Source: Enoplolaimus lenunculus
Taxonomy: Eukaryota; Nematoda; Enoplea; Enoplida; Thoracostomopsidae
Reading direction: 5' to 3'
DNA: 64,000 nt
Assembly: GCA_030248215.1 (NCBI GenBank)
Contig: JASANG010003775.1
Coordinates: 62,001 to 126,000 of the forward strand
Positions 49,401 through 61,800 of this stretch are shown here, piece after piece. The stretch's first letter is position 1. Each line of letters starts with the position of its first letter. The notes under the pieces were generated by a model that was not told where the DNA came from, did not search any database, and saw only the letters and a program-made list of their open reading frames with translations. The translations under genes were made by a program, and so were the position numbers.

Positions 49401-52400
49401 TGGGGGCAGTTTTCCTGGGGGCCCCATATGATCTGGGGGTCATGGGGGACAGGTTAAAATTTTGCAAACCGACTTTTTGGACCATTTTTTCATTGTAGAC
49501 CGTGTTTCCAACTCAAATGAAGATAACTCATCGCTCAACATGACAAATTTCTCGCAAACGCTAATAGCAATAACTTTAACTAATATTACTCTGGCTTCTC
49601 CACAGCTTGAAAATTTCCGCCGGGCGGCGTTTCCTGGGGGGGGGGGGCAGGAATTTCTTGGGGGGCAGTTTTCCTGGGGGGCAGGCTTAAAATTTTGCAA
49701 ACCGACTTTTTTTACCATTTTTTCATTGTAGACCGTGTTTCCAACCCAACTGAGGATTACTCAACGCTCAACATGACAAAAATTCCCCACAAACGCTAAT
49801 AACAATAATTTTAACTAATATTACTGACAACTTTACCAGAAGTTGAAAGAAGCACAATTATATAAAATATAGATAATCTATAATTGAAACTGTGATTAAC
49901 ATATATTTTATATATTAGTCACAGCTTCAGTTTATCATAAGGTTCAGGCGGGTTGAACTTGCTGCTGCAAGGTACTTTCGAATACTGTATGCCCTGAAAC
50001 GGTCTTTAAATAATTGTGCTTTTTTCAGGTCAGTATTGAATTGTATTAGTTACTACGGGTATTTGTAATGCTATTAAAAAATATGAGTACTCAGCGTAAT
50101 TCATACGTATTTTGCCGAAAGTCCGCCTCAAAAGAAATCCAGGTCTTTTCGTTTTAACATTGAAAATTTTTAGCCTAGCAAAGTCCTGGGGGGTGGGGCA
50201 TTTTGCTGGGGGGCGCCCGAAAATTCGCAGGGGTCCTTTCCGGGGGGCGGCAAAATTTTCGCCCGGGGGGAAAATGAAAATTTCGAAAAGTGCTGCCCCC
50301 CCGCTCTGGAGAAGCCAGTTACTGACAACTTAACCAGAAGTTGAAAAAAGCACAATTATATAAAATATAGCTAATCTATAACTGAAACTGTGGTCTTTAT
50401 ATAATTGTGCTTTTTTCAGTTCATTATTGAATTGTATAGTTACTACGGGTATTTGTAACGCTATTAAAATTATGAGTACTCAGCGTAATATAAAATCATA
50501 TTTTGCCGAATGTCCGCCTCAAAAGAAGTCCAGGTGTTTACGTTATATCATTGAAATTTTTTGGCCTAGAAAATTCCTGGGGGGCAGCAAAAAATTTGCT
50601 GGGGGGGGGGGGCATTTTCCTTGGGGGCGCCGAAAATTCGCCGGGGGGCCTTTCCGGGGGAAAATGAAAATTTCGAAAAGAGCTGGGGGCCCCCGCTCCG
50701 CCCCCCGCTGTGGAGAAGCCAGCAAATGGTAGCTCAGCCTAGCGTTCAATGCCCGCTCTTGACACATAAACTCATTTGATGATTATTTAACTTCGACATA
50801 TAGGAAGTCCATTTTTTGTAACACCAAAAATAGAACATCCTACAGTGTCTACAAGGAAAACGAGCTGCCCAATTGCTCTTAGTTTCTCCAACGTTTGTTG
50901 GTCAATTGAACTAAATAATGCCGATAGCGCTACATGAGAAGATGGAACTGGATCATGCATAATTAACAAAATTAAACTATTTGAACAAACACTCATTTCG
51001 AGATAACAACTTCCACAAGACCGTGAAAATTCTGGTTTCTGCACTGTTGAATGCAGTAACAGCAACTGAAATTGAATTTTTTGCAGGAATTCCGGTGTAT
51101 CCCTGGTGTACCATGTACGTATATACGTACGGTTTCTAAATTAAGCTTTTTAGTTGTAATTGTTTTCGAAAAATGCGCTTATTTATCAGGCGAAAACGTT
51201 TTGTGACACAATATTGTTGGTTTCAGTATCTTTGTATTTTTAATATTCGATCATAGATTGATTTTTTGGATTCGATCGCCTCTTTATGTATATATACGAT
51301 ATACGTACAACTTTTTGATCTGAGCTTTTGTTATACCGGCAGGGAAAAGAAATAGTTGTTGAAACATCTCGTCAAGTTGACGCTCCTGAGGATCACGATG
51401 ACTATGCCGACAACTCTAAAAAAGCATACGAAGCATTCCTGGCCGATCTGAAACAGCTCACAAATGATTTGTCCGAGTGTCGTTATGCAGCATTTGACTT
51501 CAAGCTTTCTATTAGCCGTCAAGGCGCCGGAACGTCAAAAATGGATAAAATTATTTTTCTTCAAATGTAGGTTCCGCATATATGTTATTTCCGCTCGTTT
51601 GTCTGATTTTTACGACTAGGGTTAAACCAATAAGAAAACTTTGATACCCACTTGTTAAAACTCGCAGCAGATTTTTCTTCGTGTCCAAAAATTTTTGTTG
51701 ACATGTATTAAAAGCTGAAACATTGTTCTTTGGACAACATAAATATGAATAAGTTAGAAAGCAGAAAACATGGGTCTTTCGATAATTTATCTTTCTATAC
51801 GGAAGCATTGTATTTATACGGATGCAGAGGCCAAGGGACTGGACTAAAACTTGTCTGAACGCACGTTAGGCTCATCCGGATTTTGAAAAACTCTGCCGGT
51901 AGGTGTCGCCGACATAGGATACGGATTTCGAATTTTACCGGATGTTACACCTAGACGGAAACGTGTCCGGTCGGCAAGGTGCCAGGGTGCAATGCGAAAC
52001 TAAGTTATACCGTAATAGGAGCAGCAAATTTATACCGGAGAGGAATCGAAACAAAAAATTTTGTGACTATACAGATAATTTGTATTAACCAGTATAATAT
52101 TGATTTAGGGTGTCTGTTGGCTGGCAACAATGGCTAAGTTAATTCATTGAAAACAATTTAATACATAAATAATGCAGAATTTTCATGCAACATATCACAA
52201 CAAGTAGGAAGTAGGCCTAAAATTAAAATGTCAAAATTCCGGTTCCGATTGATTGTAGAATCAGAGTCAGAGTTCGTATTGAATTGGAATTCTAATCGGA
52301 CTCGGAATTCTGGTTGCACCCTGCCGATCGGTCCCTGAAAACCACTTCAGTTGGTTATAACTACAATATCTAAAATTTTTTACCGAAACTTTGAGATATG

Positions 52401-52638
52401 TACATTTTTAGGGCACCTTGTAAAATTTGGGGCAACGTATTTAAAGTTTTATTTGTATTTCAGATGCCCGGACGGTGCTAGCATAAAGAAGAAAATGGTT
52501 TACGCGTCTTCGGCTTCCGCAATCAAAGCTGCACTTGGTACGGGTAAAATCATTGCGTTTCAAGTGTCCGATGAATCCGAAATGTCGCACAAAGAGCTCG
52601 TTGCTAAGCTTTCCGATAAATATAGCGACAGTTCGTAA
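46423..52638 (+). CDS. unc-60: ADF/cofilin (UNC-60B-like) with alternative ATG-only first exons
   Basis: Cytosolic actin-severing and depolymerising protein. Coding exons: ATG alone at 46423-46425 or at 46856-46858 (both followed by GTAAG), then 48701-48802, 51343-51566, 52464-52638 (TAA); phases agree and give 167 residues. After Met: SSGVTVNPECQTAFMQMGKG, with N-terminal serines where cofilins are phosphorylated; YRYVIFKIADE-GKEIVVE; SECRYAAFDFKLSISRQGAG; FLQ-ICPDGASIKKKMVYASS, the long actin-binding helix; KELVAKLSDKYSDSS at the end. The RQGAxTS insert and CPD motif match the nematode muscle isoform UNC-60B. The donor after exon 2 is GTTGGT, not the usual GTAAG. Introns contain several MITEs and a G-run repeat cluster. 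Confidence 0.92.
47133..47535. mobile_element. TAGGCATGTGCCGAT hAT-like MITE in cofilin intron 1
   Basis: Starts TAGGCATGTGCCGATTAG and ends CTATCGGCACATCCTA. Flanks TTCATTTG and TTCGTTTG agree at 7 of 8 positions. GCATCGG repeats occur near both ends. 403 bp, no transposase. Confidence 0.8.
47721..47823 (-). CDS. Possible first exon of a small secreted Cys protein (weak)
   Basis: MKLSVVVTVFLVGQ resembles a signal peptide and is followed by EKIAQQCLCGQAASNGI, then a strong donor (C|GTATGT) on the minus strand at 47721. No second exon found. It lies within cofilin intron 1 on the opposite strand. May be chance. Confidence 0.25.
47877..47892. other. GC palindrome
   Basis: GGGGGCAGCTGCCCCC is a perfect 16-bp palindrome, followed by CTGACCCTCCGC, a composition typical of transposon termini. 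No element ends could be assigned. Confidence 0.4.
48211..48545. mobile_element. CAGGGTGCAACCGG-family MITE (335 bp) in cofilin intron 1
   Basis: Left CAGGGTGCAACCGGAATTCC, right GTAATTCCAGTTGCACCTTG. Flanks CTTCTCAT / CTTCTGAT agree at 7 of 8. The interior (ACAATCGCCGAAAATAA, TTATTTCACC) is shared with 53271 and 54091. Confidence 0.8.
49338..50722. repeat. G-run-rich nested repeat cluster with CTGGCTTCTCCACAG ends
   Basis: CTGGCTTCTCCACAG occurs at 49338 and 49591; its complement ends at 50318 and 50722. Left ends are a tandem duplicate of about 250 bp and right ends a tandem duplicate of about 400 bp (shared TTGTGCTTTTTTCAG, ATGAGTACTCAGCGTAAT, CCGCCTCAAAAGAA). Runs of 5-12 G (CTGGGGGGCA repeats; G12 near 49640 and 50600) mark each copy. 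A short frame at about 50473 (MSTQRNIKSYFAECPPQKKS) resembles the start of a hAT/zinc-finger transposase, tentatively. TTACT borders 49591 and 50318. Confidence 0.6.
51975..52323. mobile_element. CAGGGTGCAA-family MITE in cofilin intron 3
   Basis: Right end TCTGGTTGCACCCTG. At the left, CAAGGTGC directly precedes CAGGGTGCAATGCG, a partial duplication of the terminus. Flanks CCGGTCGG and CCGATCGG agree at 7 of 8 if that extra octamer is counted in the element. Closest relative of the copies around the retrotransposon at 39867-42289. Confidence 0.75.
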
Positions 52639-53262
52639 TTGTTTTTGTTTTTGATTTACATTGATTTTGGTTTTTCAAACTTGTCATTACAAAATACTAC
52701 TATTGTTTCTATGATTAAGTAAGCATGTAAAAAAATTTACGCATTTTGGATACGTACTGATTTCACAGGTACTCTTTTGTTTTTTCATAGGTGCAGTTAA
52801 ACGTGGTCCCTAAACCTTCAGTAGATATTTAATGCCAGAGAAGATTTTAACAAATTTGCACGGAAACAATGTTTATCACACTAAATCATATTGCGCAAAT
52901 GCGCTATAAATGTAATAGTATTTTGGGCGCAAATTCATGCGCAATTAAATTTTCAAATTTTATTGAAATTGCGTACGTAAAAATGACTGTCTTTTGTTTT
53001 TATTAAAATTGTACTTTTGATAGCTGCATGTTGTAATGTCAAGTTTACTTGTTGCGTGTGATTGGGCTTTGAGAATAACACATGTCGTTATTGTTATTGG
53101 CATTTTAAAACTTACATATGTATTTCTTAGTGTATAATTTTGAATTAGAGTCGCAACGTTCCAAAATATATGGTTTCTGTAAGCAGATGACGAGCGAGGG
53201 ATATTCTTTATACCTCACCATGCTCCCTCGGTACGTACGTATCCAGAATACAGTGTATATGT
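52639..53262. other. 3' flank of cofilin; no gene seen
   Basis: AT-rich sequence without a recognisable exon; presumably contains the cofilin 3' UTR. Confidence 0.4.
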
Positions 53263-53270
53263 ATATATAT

Positions 53271-53642
53271 CAGGGTGCAACCGGAATTCCGGTTCCGGCA
53301 TTTTTTCACCTTCCGGTTCCGGTAAATTTTTACCGGATTTAAAAATTCCGGTATTATAATTTGGCCGTTTTCTTAACTTTGCTAATTTTTAAGAATCTCT
53401 TTTGAAAGCCACTTGTACTCCGAATATAAGCCATTGCTGGTGGATTTCACTTCAGTCGATGATGAAAATCTAAAATACAACAAATAAAATAAATACCTAT
53501 GTTCGACTAAGGTTATTTCACAATTAATAGAGCAAAAAATAAGATTAAAACGAAATTTTTGGTGAAATGCATTTTTCACTTCCGGTTCCGGTAAAGTTTT
53601 CAAATTCCGGTTCCGGTAAATTGTAATTCCGGTTGCACCCTG
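53271..53642. mobile_element. CAGGGTGCAACCGG-family MITE (372 bp)
   Basis: Left CAGGGTGCAACCGGAATTCC, right TAATTCCGGTTGCACCCTG. ATATATAT lies on both sides (53263-53270, 53643-53650); in an AT repeat this is consistent with, but weaker proof of, an 8-bp duplication. Same interior as 48211. Confidence 0.82.
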
Positions 53643-54090
53643 ATATATATATTGACGAAAATTTGTGGTGCAGGTACGATGTACCGTCCTCCAATATATG
53701 TCCGACGTTCGCAATGGGGTGGAATCAACAAAGGAATTTAGATGTAACCGGTTGCCCTCCCTGCCCAACTCGACCGCCCAATGTATACCCAAAGTTAAAT
53801 GTTCCCATTGAGAGAAATGCGAATGACGGCTTAAGCATTTTTAAATCAGTAATGCTTTGGGTAAAACAAATGATTGGTGGTCTGCTTTTGGTGGAAACAT
53901 GAATCCTAGATCAGTTGCAACTCTAATTTCACTTATGCTATGCGTTCCACATTATTCGAGCTACTCCAGTTTATTTTGTTGTATACATTTCGTATTCCGG
54001 TTATTGGCTTTTTTGCCTGAGCGTGAAATGTGTTTAAAACTTTTAATACACAAAAACGAGTTTTGTACCGTGCGCGAAGTCAGTAGTAGG

Positions 54091-54425
54091 CAGGGTGCAA
54101 CCTGAACTCCGGTTCCGGAATTTTTTACCGGAATTAAAAAGTCCGGTGTTAAAATTTGATCGGTGGAAATTAAGATATTTGGCTAAAAAATGATGATAAA
54201 ATTTAAATAGATTTTATTAGTATAGTATGTTAACCTGGACAATCGCCGAAAATAAACAGTCGAAGGAAGATTTTGCTTTTGTGGTTTATGAAAATCTAAA
54301 ATAAGGAGATAAAGTGAACGTCTATCTCCAACTAGGATTATCTCACCAATAATATTGCAAAAAATTAAAATGAATTTTTCGGTGGCATGTAATTTTCATT
54401 TTTCGGTTCCGTTTCGGGTTATATA
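54091..54425 (+). repeat. CAGGGTGCAACC-family MITE, right end lost
   Basis: The left end CAGGGTGCAACCTGAACTCC and family interior (ACAATCGCCGAAAATAA) are clear. It fades at TTTCGGTTCCGTTTCGGG without the terminal TTGCACCCTG. Confidence 0.65.
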
Positions 54426-55038
54426 CTGTACAGCTTGTTTAACAACAATGAAATATTAGCAGTGCCTCCTCTTAGTGTTTTATCCACATATTTGAAACCT
54501 AGCCAAAGCTGAAAGTCGGCTTCATGAACTTCGTAAATAAGCGGCTGAATTATCGGCTAATTCTTTGCTTCTGAACAATTAATCCTATGTTGGTATTTTT
54601 AAACCATGGGCTAACTGACATTTTACATGTAACGTGCTTGTTTATGAATTTTTTATTTTACCATATCACTGACTCCTGGAATATTGAGAATATTGTGTGA
54701 ATTTATCGTTGTGTTCCTAGGAATGATCAATTTTCGGAACCCAAGCTCGAACTCGGAATTTTAGAATTGTGCCAGTTTCAATATACTTAGTGCACAATAG
54801 TCAAATGCGTGGTTCTCGATGATATATTCATAACTTTTACATCTATGTGGGAAATGTGCTGTACGCACTAATATGCAAGTGCTTTTCACAAACGTATAAA
54901 CGGTTAGTAAACCGAGTTTTTTATGCTAACTTCGCATGCGTTCCATTATGTTACTTAATACATCGGTGTTATGATTTATTTATTGAGCGGAGCAGTGACA
55001 TATAATTGTTCGAGGTAAACTGGTGAATATATTGACGC

Positions 55039-55110
55039 CAGGGTGCAACCTAAATAAAAAATATGAGCCGGAGGTCAACGAAACTTACCGGACCTGGAGA
55101 TGCATATGGT
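55039..55110 (+). repeat. CAGGGTGCAACC-family fragment (6900 type)
   Basis: CAGGGTGCAACCTAAA followed by GAGCCGGAGGTCAACGAAAC resembles the ends of the long form at 6900. The right end is not found. Confidence 0.5.
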
Positions 55111-55369
55111 TAATTTAGTTAATTTTCTCCAGTATTTGGTTTTACGCTAATTTTGGAAGTTGTTTCCTGCAAATTGTGGCCAAAGTAAAACGAAACACGC
55201 TAAACAGAGCATTTTAATTTTATGGACGCCTGAATTGTGTTGGCGGGAAAATCACAGCTGGAGATCAAGTCCCATTTATAGAACCGGCACGTCCGTATTT
55301 TATTTCATATCGAACAATTGCATATATATTGTATGAGCAGTTGCGAGTTATATATATACGCTAAGAACA

Positions 55370-56880
55370 CTATATATCGTTGCAAATAATTGCGTCTATT
55401 TCCTTTAAAAGTCTTAATCTGAAACCTAATGGGCTTCTTGACAGCTCAGTGATCGCTTCGAAGTGGTTTTGAAAAAGTGAAGTTCTTAATTTTACTTTCA
55501 ACCTGCACAAAGAACGAAAAACGTTTGTTTTAAAAATAACCTTCGCCGATTCAATTTCATTTTCAAAGTTGAGCAAGCAACGTGCTCTCCAAATAGCAAA
55601 CAGCTTGTTGCACCACCCAGTTGAAACAAACCTGTCTGTAAGGACATTCCAGTTGTTTCCCAAGAATTATATCAGTAAAATCGAAATACGTTGTCCTCGT
55701 TATATTCAAGAAAAAGGGGGTCAGTTCTAAGAAAAAATTATATGCACGCGGGCAGTGTATAAATACATGGGGGTTGTCTTCAACATTTTGAACATTTAAC
55801 TGTTCGCAATACAAACAAATTGGTGCGGTCTGTAAAATGCGCAAGTCTATTGTTAGTCAATAGACACCTATGTCTTAGTTTAAAGACAAGGTCTCGCATC
55901 TTGCCATCAACGCATTTGGCTTTAACCCATTCCCATGATTTTCTAATATAGTTAATATCAACACCCAAATAATCTGCCCAAAAAAGATCCCGGGAAATCA
56001 TATCACTTTTATATTGGTGAGAGATCCATAAATTATAAACATATTTAGCCTTTACATTTTTAAGAACAAGTTTATTTCCAAATATCTAACAAAATTCGCC
56101 ATCTCGTCGGAAACCTGACTCCAGCACAGCTAACCGTATCTCTTTATAAACGATGGGGACATTCTTTGCCATTGTCTCTCGCCGTGACAAACGTTCTACT
56201 TGCAGATAAAAATGCGCAAAACATCTTCTCCAACTAAGTATTTCTATAAAATTCAAAAACGGACATAAAGCATTAACCTATTTACCTTGATCCGTATGTT
56301 CACATTAGGTAAGCCGACCCCTCCTTTTTTGCATTCAAATACAAGCATTTCTGTTTAATCAAATGGATAAAACAAAAATTTCCTAATTAATTTATAAATT
56401 TTTTTAATTAAGCCTTATTGTGGGCTTATTAGCATATAAACGTAGTTCAACGAACACAAATAATATACCACAATATGATGAACCCTTCCATAAATAGAGA
56501 TACCATGTGGTGGTATCCTGTCAGAGAGTTTATTTAATGATGCAACGGTGCTTGACCAATTTTCCTCCACGTCAAATCCAAATGCATTTGCCCAGACCAT
56601 AAATTTTTAATTTTTGTACGACATAATGTTGAAAGTCTGTAGGTATTGGTTTATCTCGACACGAACCTTACCGTAAGATTTGAGTTTTCCTTTCCTTAAT
56701 GCGACTACCAGATGCTTTTTTATACCAGTCAAAAATTTGGAAAATACGTTTTATTTCTTCCCAATTAGTGACAAAAATCGGTATTCCGCGTAACATATTT
56801 CTATTCCTTATAAAATTTGCTAATACTTCTGCCGTTAAAACGTAAATCAAAGGGGATAAAGGGCATCCCTGTCAACTGTA
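55370..56880 (-). pseudogene. LINE reverse transcriptase relic
   Basis: In-frame pieces on the minus strand read as the C-terminal half of a non-LTR RT: GCPLSPLIYVLTAEVLANFI, then EEIKRIFQIFDWYKKASGSR (56850-56668), then FRSLCRL- and CLYCEQLNVQN...VFIHCPRA-type cysteine/histidine segments further on (55844-55370). The catalytic FADD block expected between RGIPIFV and TNWEE is missing. Several frameshifts and stops. AT-rich like the genome, so older than the copy at 39867. It differs in sequence from that element and has no RNase H visible. Confidence 0.7.
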
Positions 56881-58826
56881 GTTATAAATTCCCAAAAAAA
56901 CACTCTTCCGTCTCGAATACATATAACGAAACACATTTTATTACACATTTCTACAATAAAATTAAACTTACGTACATGCCTAAGTAGGTCTTCCACAAAA
57001 CCTAACCTGGCCCAGCCTTACTTTTACAGACGTAACTATAGATGGCCGAACTTACGTGTACTAAGGATAATTTTTTGGCGACCTAAAATTGTCTCACTCA
57101 GAAACCGATAACAGAAGCAAAAGTCTAGAACTTTAGCTTACCTGACGCAAACACGGTCTAAAATTGCATATAAACAAACATTTTCATACGTGATTTTTTT
57201 CTGTAGCATTAGAGATATTTTGTTCCTCGCAATTATGTTGTGCTGGCCAAATCACTGAATGATCCACAGTTACAAACGAAGCAAAAGCGAATTTCAAAAA
57301 TATCCTGTATATAATGTTAACAATCGGAAAATGTGGTTGAATTATTTTGAACTAGCTCCATAGTTAAACCTGCGAAAAATATCCTCAAATTAAAACACAA
57401 CCTGCCGCTAAAAGTTTTCCTTCAATACAGTTTTTACCGGAAAGTGAGTATTTCCCCCTGAGTATTTTTAAGGGGTAAAAGCTATCGTTTCGGACAATAT
57501 TTATTGATATAACCTGTCCTTTATTCTGTCCCCTGCTTGTCTAGATAAATATTGGGTTTTAGTTAAATTGAGATTAGCCATTTATCTCGAAACCGGAGAC
57601 GACCATCGGTTATGCACTGTTAATTGTGTTAACTCCTAAATCGAATTTTTTACATATTTATGTCTGTGAAAATTATATAACATAACAAAAATTAAACTAT
57701 GTCATTTAGATCCTTAAGCAACACTAATTAAATTCCAAACCTTTGAGAAAAACGCAAGCATTATGAACATACTTAAATCCAACAAGTTTGCAGTTTATGG
57801 GATAACTACAACACATGTACGTATAAACAAACCCGGGTAAGATGTTACGATTCACAGATTACTTGACACCGAAGAATACTTGCTATACGCTATATCGAAA
57901 TATAAAATTTTGAGCGAAAATAAAAACCCTTAACATAAATTAAAAAATATTAACAAATTCCTTGTACGCTGCGTCCACGTATACGCCATTTTTAAAACTT
58001 CCCAAGGAACTTATCTTTATTGGTTTAAAAACCAATAGGCAATTTTGGTTCAAATATTAAAAACTGTTTCCACGGCTTAGTGCACTGGACAATTTCAAGC
58101 TGTATATATTTACAGCCACGGTAAGTACGACCGTGTAATGACAATATTTTTAGTCTTGGTGTTTAATCAAAGAATCGGACATAACAACAAAAAGCAACTG
58201 CTGACTAAATATAACAAATATCATAACAAAAATGCTCCAAAACCAAAAGTTCTTTTCATTGCATCAAAATAATGCCTGAAATAATCGTATTACGAATGCA
58301 TGATGGTAAGCTGAAATATACTCAGAAAACAATGTTTTGGGCTAGTCCAAAACGACATACACTTGTTATTCACTAGTTAAAACATTACCTTATTTTATAG
58401 AAGTGCAAGCCAACTAACTTATAACAGCTGTCAGGAAATGATTTTCTGTATAAGCCTTAAAAGCTGCACTCGTGTATTGAAATTTAGATCTTCAGGTTGC
58501 TGGTTTAACCATACTTGTCGAAAATTACACAGAATTCAAAACCCCCAATGTTGGGTACAAAACGTTGTTTCTATGTCATAGGTTGGGTTATACACTTTTA
58601 CTGAAACACGCGCCCACGGCTTTATTTAAAACGATTTGGCACTCAACTGCATTATGCAAACACAATATCCCGCGTGTTTTAGGCTGCGGTGGTACGCTAG
58701 ATATTAATGTTTTACATTTAACAACTACTGCGCAATAGTATGTAACAAGGGTCGGCGTTTAAAAATTAAAATACCGGGCAAAATTTTACTATATAATATT
58801 ATTTGCTATACGGTTTGCACCCCAAT
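56881..58826. other. No recognisable gene; 3' flank of AHSA1
   Basis: AT-rich. A small perfect palindrome ATTGGTTTAAAAACCAAT lies near 58019. If AHSA1 uses the donor near 58870 it would have a further exon here, but I did not find one. Confidence 0.4.
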
Positions 58827-61800
58827 TCAGTTTTTGACGTTGCGTCGCAGCCTGCACAATCTCCACAGCAAATTTGTGAACACATACCTATTCCAGCCTG
58901 TTTCGGTGCTATCTTTCAAATCTATTGGGACACCAGTTTGCCGAAGTCGAAGTACAGTTTCATCATCGCCTTCGATCAACGTCAGCGTCGCCTGGGAACT
59001 ATGACCTGATGGCCATGATCGCATGCGCCAATCCATGACGATTTTTTCATTAGGTACCTGGTAATTATAACTCTCCCGAATAAAGCAGTAACAGCTCCTG
59101 GGTTTTCTCAAAACGCCCTTCGTTGCAGGAAGCATACCCATCATAAAAATTGATACAAAGGGCTCCGACATACTCATTAATTTCAGGTCAACGGCAGGAA
59201 AATGAGAAAGGTACAATGATAGAAAACTCGCCTGAAATTTTAGCTAACACTAAAATTTTGCAGCTGCATATTATATACGTTAAATCAAACCAAACTCAAA
59301 ACAAAAACCAATTTACGTACTAATTCTACAAATTTTCCTTCAACGTTTCGATTATATAGCGAGAATCTGCCGTTTTTAACGGATTCCACAACAGCGGGGC
59401 CGTTGGTAAACGCTTGCACCATCTAAAACAGAGCACAAAATAACTCTAATATGCACTGGACATTACTGTATAGCTATTTGCAAGTGCAAATGGTTAAAAC
59501 TTTTGTATAAAATGTGTAAAGTAAGCAACAAATTAATGTAGTATTGATATTAGACACAACACTATTAAACACTACACACAGATATGCATTTTACGTTTTA
59601 TCCTAAGCTGACTGTGTTAGGATATCAGGAAAGCCGGCAACCAGTAGCCAGTACCAGAGCAATTAATGAAATGAAGAGTACAAAACTAACATCCTGAAGA
59701 GTTAGAGCACGATACAAATCTTCAGCGCGGCATTTAAACGACGATTCCAGATCGATTGTCGCTGTTGAAATTTTATTACCAGTAACTTCACACGTTGTAC
59801 TACCACATTTTGTTTTAGGCGAATCAGTTGAAAGCTACAAGATATTACATTTCAAATGCTACCAAATTCCGAATACCGTTGTGCAAAATCTTCAAAAAGA
59901 ACGTAACCGGAATTTCACTAACTATAGACAATATAAGCGTTATATTTTGTAGTAAATATAAAATAATATTATACATTATATTTAAATATTGAGCCTTAAG
60001 AAATTTAAATTCGCACGTGTGAGTGTTTTATTAGCAAGAATGTATAATTAAACAACTCGCTGCAGACTGAATAGATTGCAGATGCAGATCACGTTGATCA
60101 AAACGGCTATTATAGAAGAAGAATTAGATTTACTGGTTTCAAACTTTTCGTAAATTCAACAGGTGTTTCAGAGACCGTGTTTTCGTTTTTGGTTGTAGGT
60201 AGAATCATGCCTTTACTGAACTCTAAAAATCAATCTAGCGTTTTAGAAATACAATTCATGAACAATGAAAACCAAAAGAAAAAGATTATACAAAAATATA
60301 CCAAGAAATCAAACCCGTTTGATAATTTCCTTTCAGATAACATCAAAAATTCTGATGTCAAATGTGGAGCACACCAAAATTTTAGTAGCTAACTGCACAT
60401 ATCGTAACTACAATTATACAGTATTGCAACAAGTGGTGCATTGTGTAACAGCGGGATTCTAATAAAAACTTGCGTGTCAATATAAAGCAAAAACCTATGA
60501 GAACGATTACACAAAAATGGTTGGAATGGTAGAGTCAATTTTTGACTAATTAATGGTCTCTACAAGTCAATGTTTCTGGTAAGTCAGCATTGCTAGTATT
60601 CGCTAATAAACTTTCACCTACCAGCCTTAAGCTCCACGATATACGTTCTCAAAGCATCCCTGATGGGACCCACACCATTCTTGAACATAAACGACTTCAA
60701 TTTAAAAGCCTCCACTGATTCATCTTTGACAGTAAATGTGACCTAAAGCACGCACAATCTAAAACAACTATTGTTAAAACGTTATATTTCCTACTCGTTC
60801 AACATTTTGATTTAACAGTACAGCTTCTAATACAATGCCTATAACAAGTATATATAAAGTTCATTAGCTACAATAATTCCGAATTTAAACCAGAAATCTG
60901 CGTGAAAGAGGTATGACGTGGCATACGTTCACTTCGTCGGCGTCATTTTCATCGGACAGATTCGGAACTTGCATTTCACCTTCGTATGATGTATCGCAGT
61001 TAACCAGCTTGCCTGAAAACGACATTTCAGAACATAATTGCGAAGAGCTAAAAATAAATAACTGTTATAAAATAAGGTCTTAATCTACATGCGTATAACG
61101 GCAAACCAATAGCGACAAAAACCTTGCAATATCTCCTAGACGCAAAACTTTGGCTAATATTTACTCTTTAGTGACAATATATCGCCAAGAAACCACTAAT
61201 ACGTGCTCAAGCTGGTTTAATATTGGACAACAGGCATGGCGATCTACGTTAAAAACCGAGACTGAGACCTGCTACCAAAACCGGCCATGAAAAGTCTGGA
61301 TCTCTGTCAATTTTTGGTCATCATCGAAAAAATTCATTTTTTCAAAATAAATACTTTCTAATGCTTTGGTCTAGTTTTTGCGTTGTCTCACAGTTTTTTG
61401 TGTTTTTCCAGAACATCTGCTTATAATTGTCGCGTAAATAGGAAAATGCATGGATTTACAGCGAAGTTATTATTCCGTACAAATCACGAAACGAACGTAA
61501 ATACTAGTGTTCCAACAGAATTCGACGTCTGGTCTCGGATGTGCCAAACCACTGAGATTAAAAAACAGAGACACAGACCTGCGAAATGACTAGACTTGTC
61601 GAGACAGAGACTCCCATCCGTGTTGGTCAATGCAAGTGTAATATCCCGCTCCTGAGATATATAGTATAATATGTAAGTTCGAATAATTAGTTTCGGTAAA
61701 ATACAATGTAAGCATGCATCGCTAGAATACAAATGTATTACATTACTAAACAGCAACTAACGTCAACGCTGTACGCGGAAAACCGAAGCATCAATATACC

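Noticed and set aside
49210-50767. Gly/Pro-rich ORFs in the G-run cluster
   Set aside because: Translation of G and C homopolymers in repeat DNA, not conserved frames.
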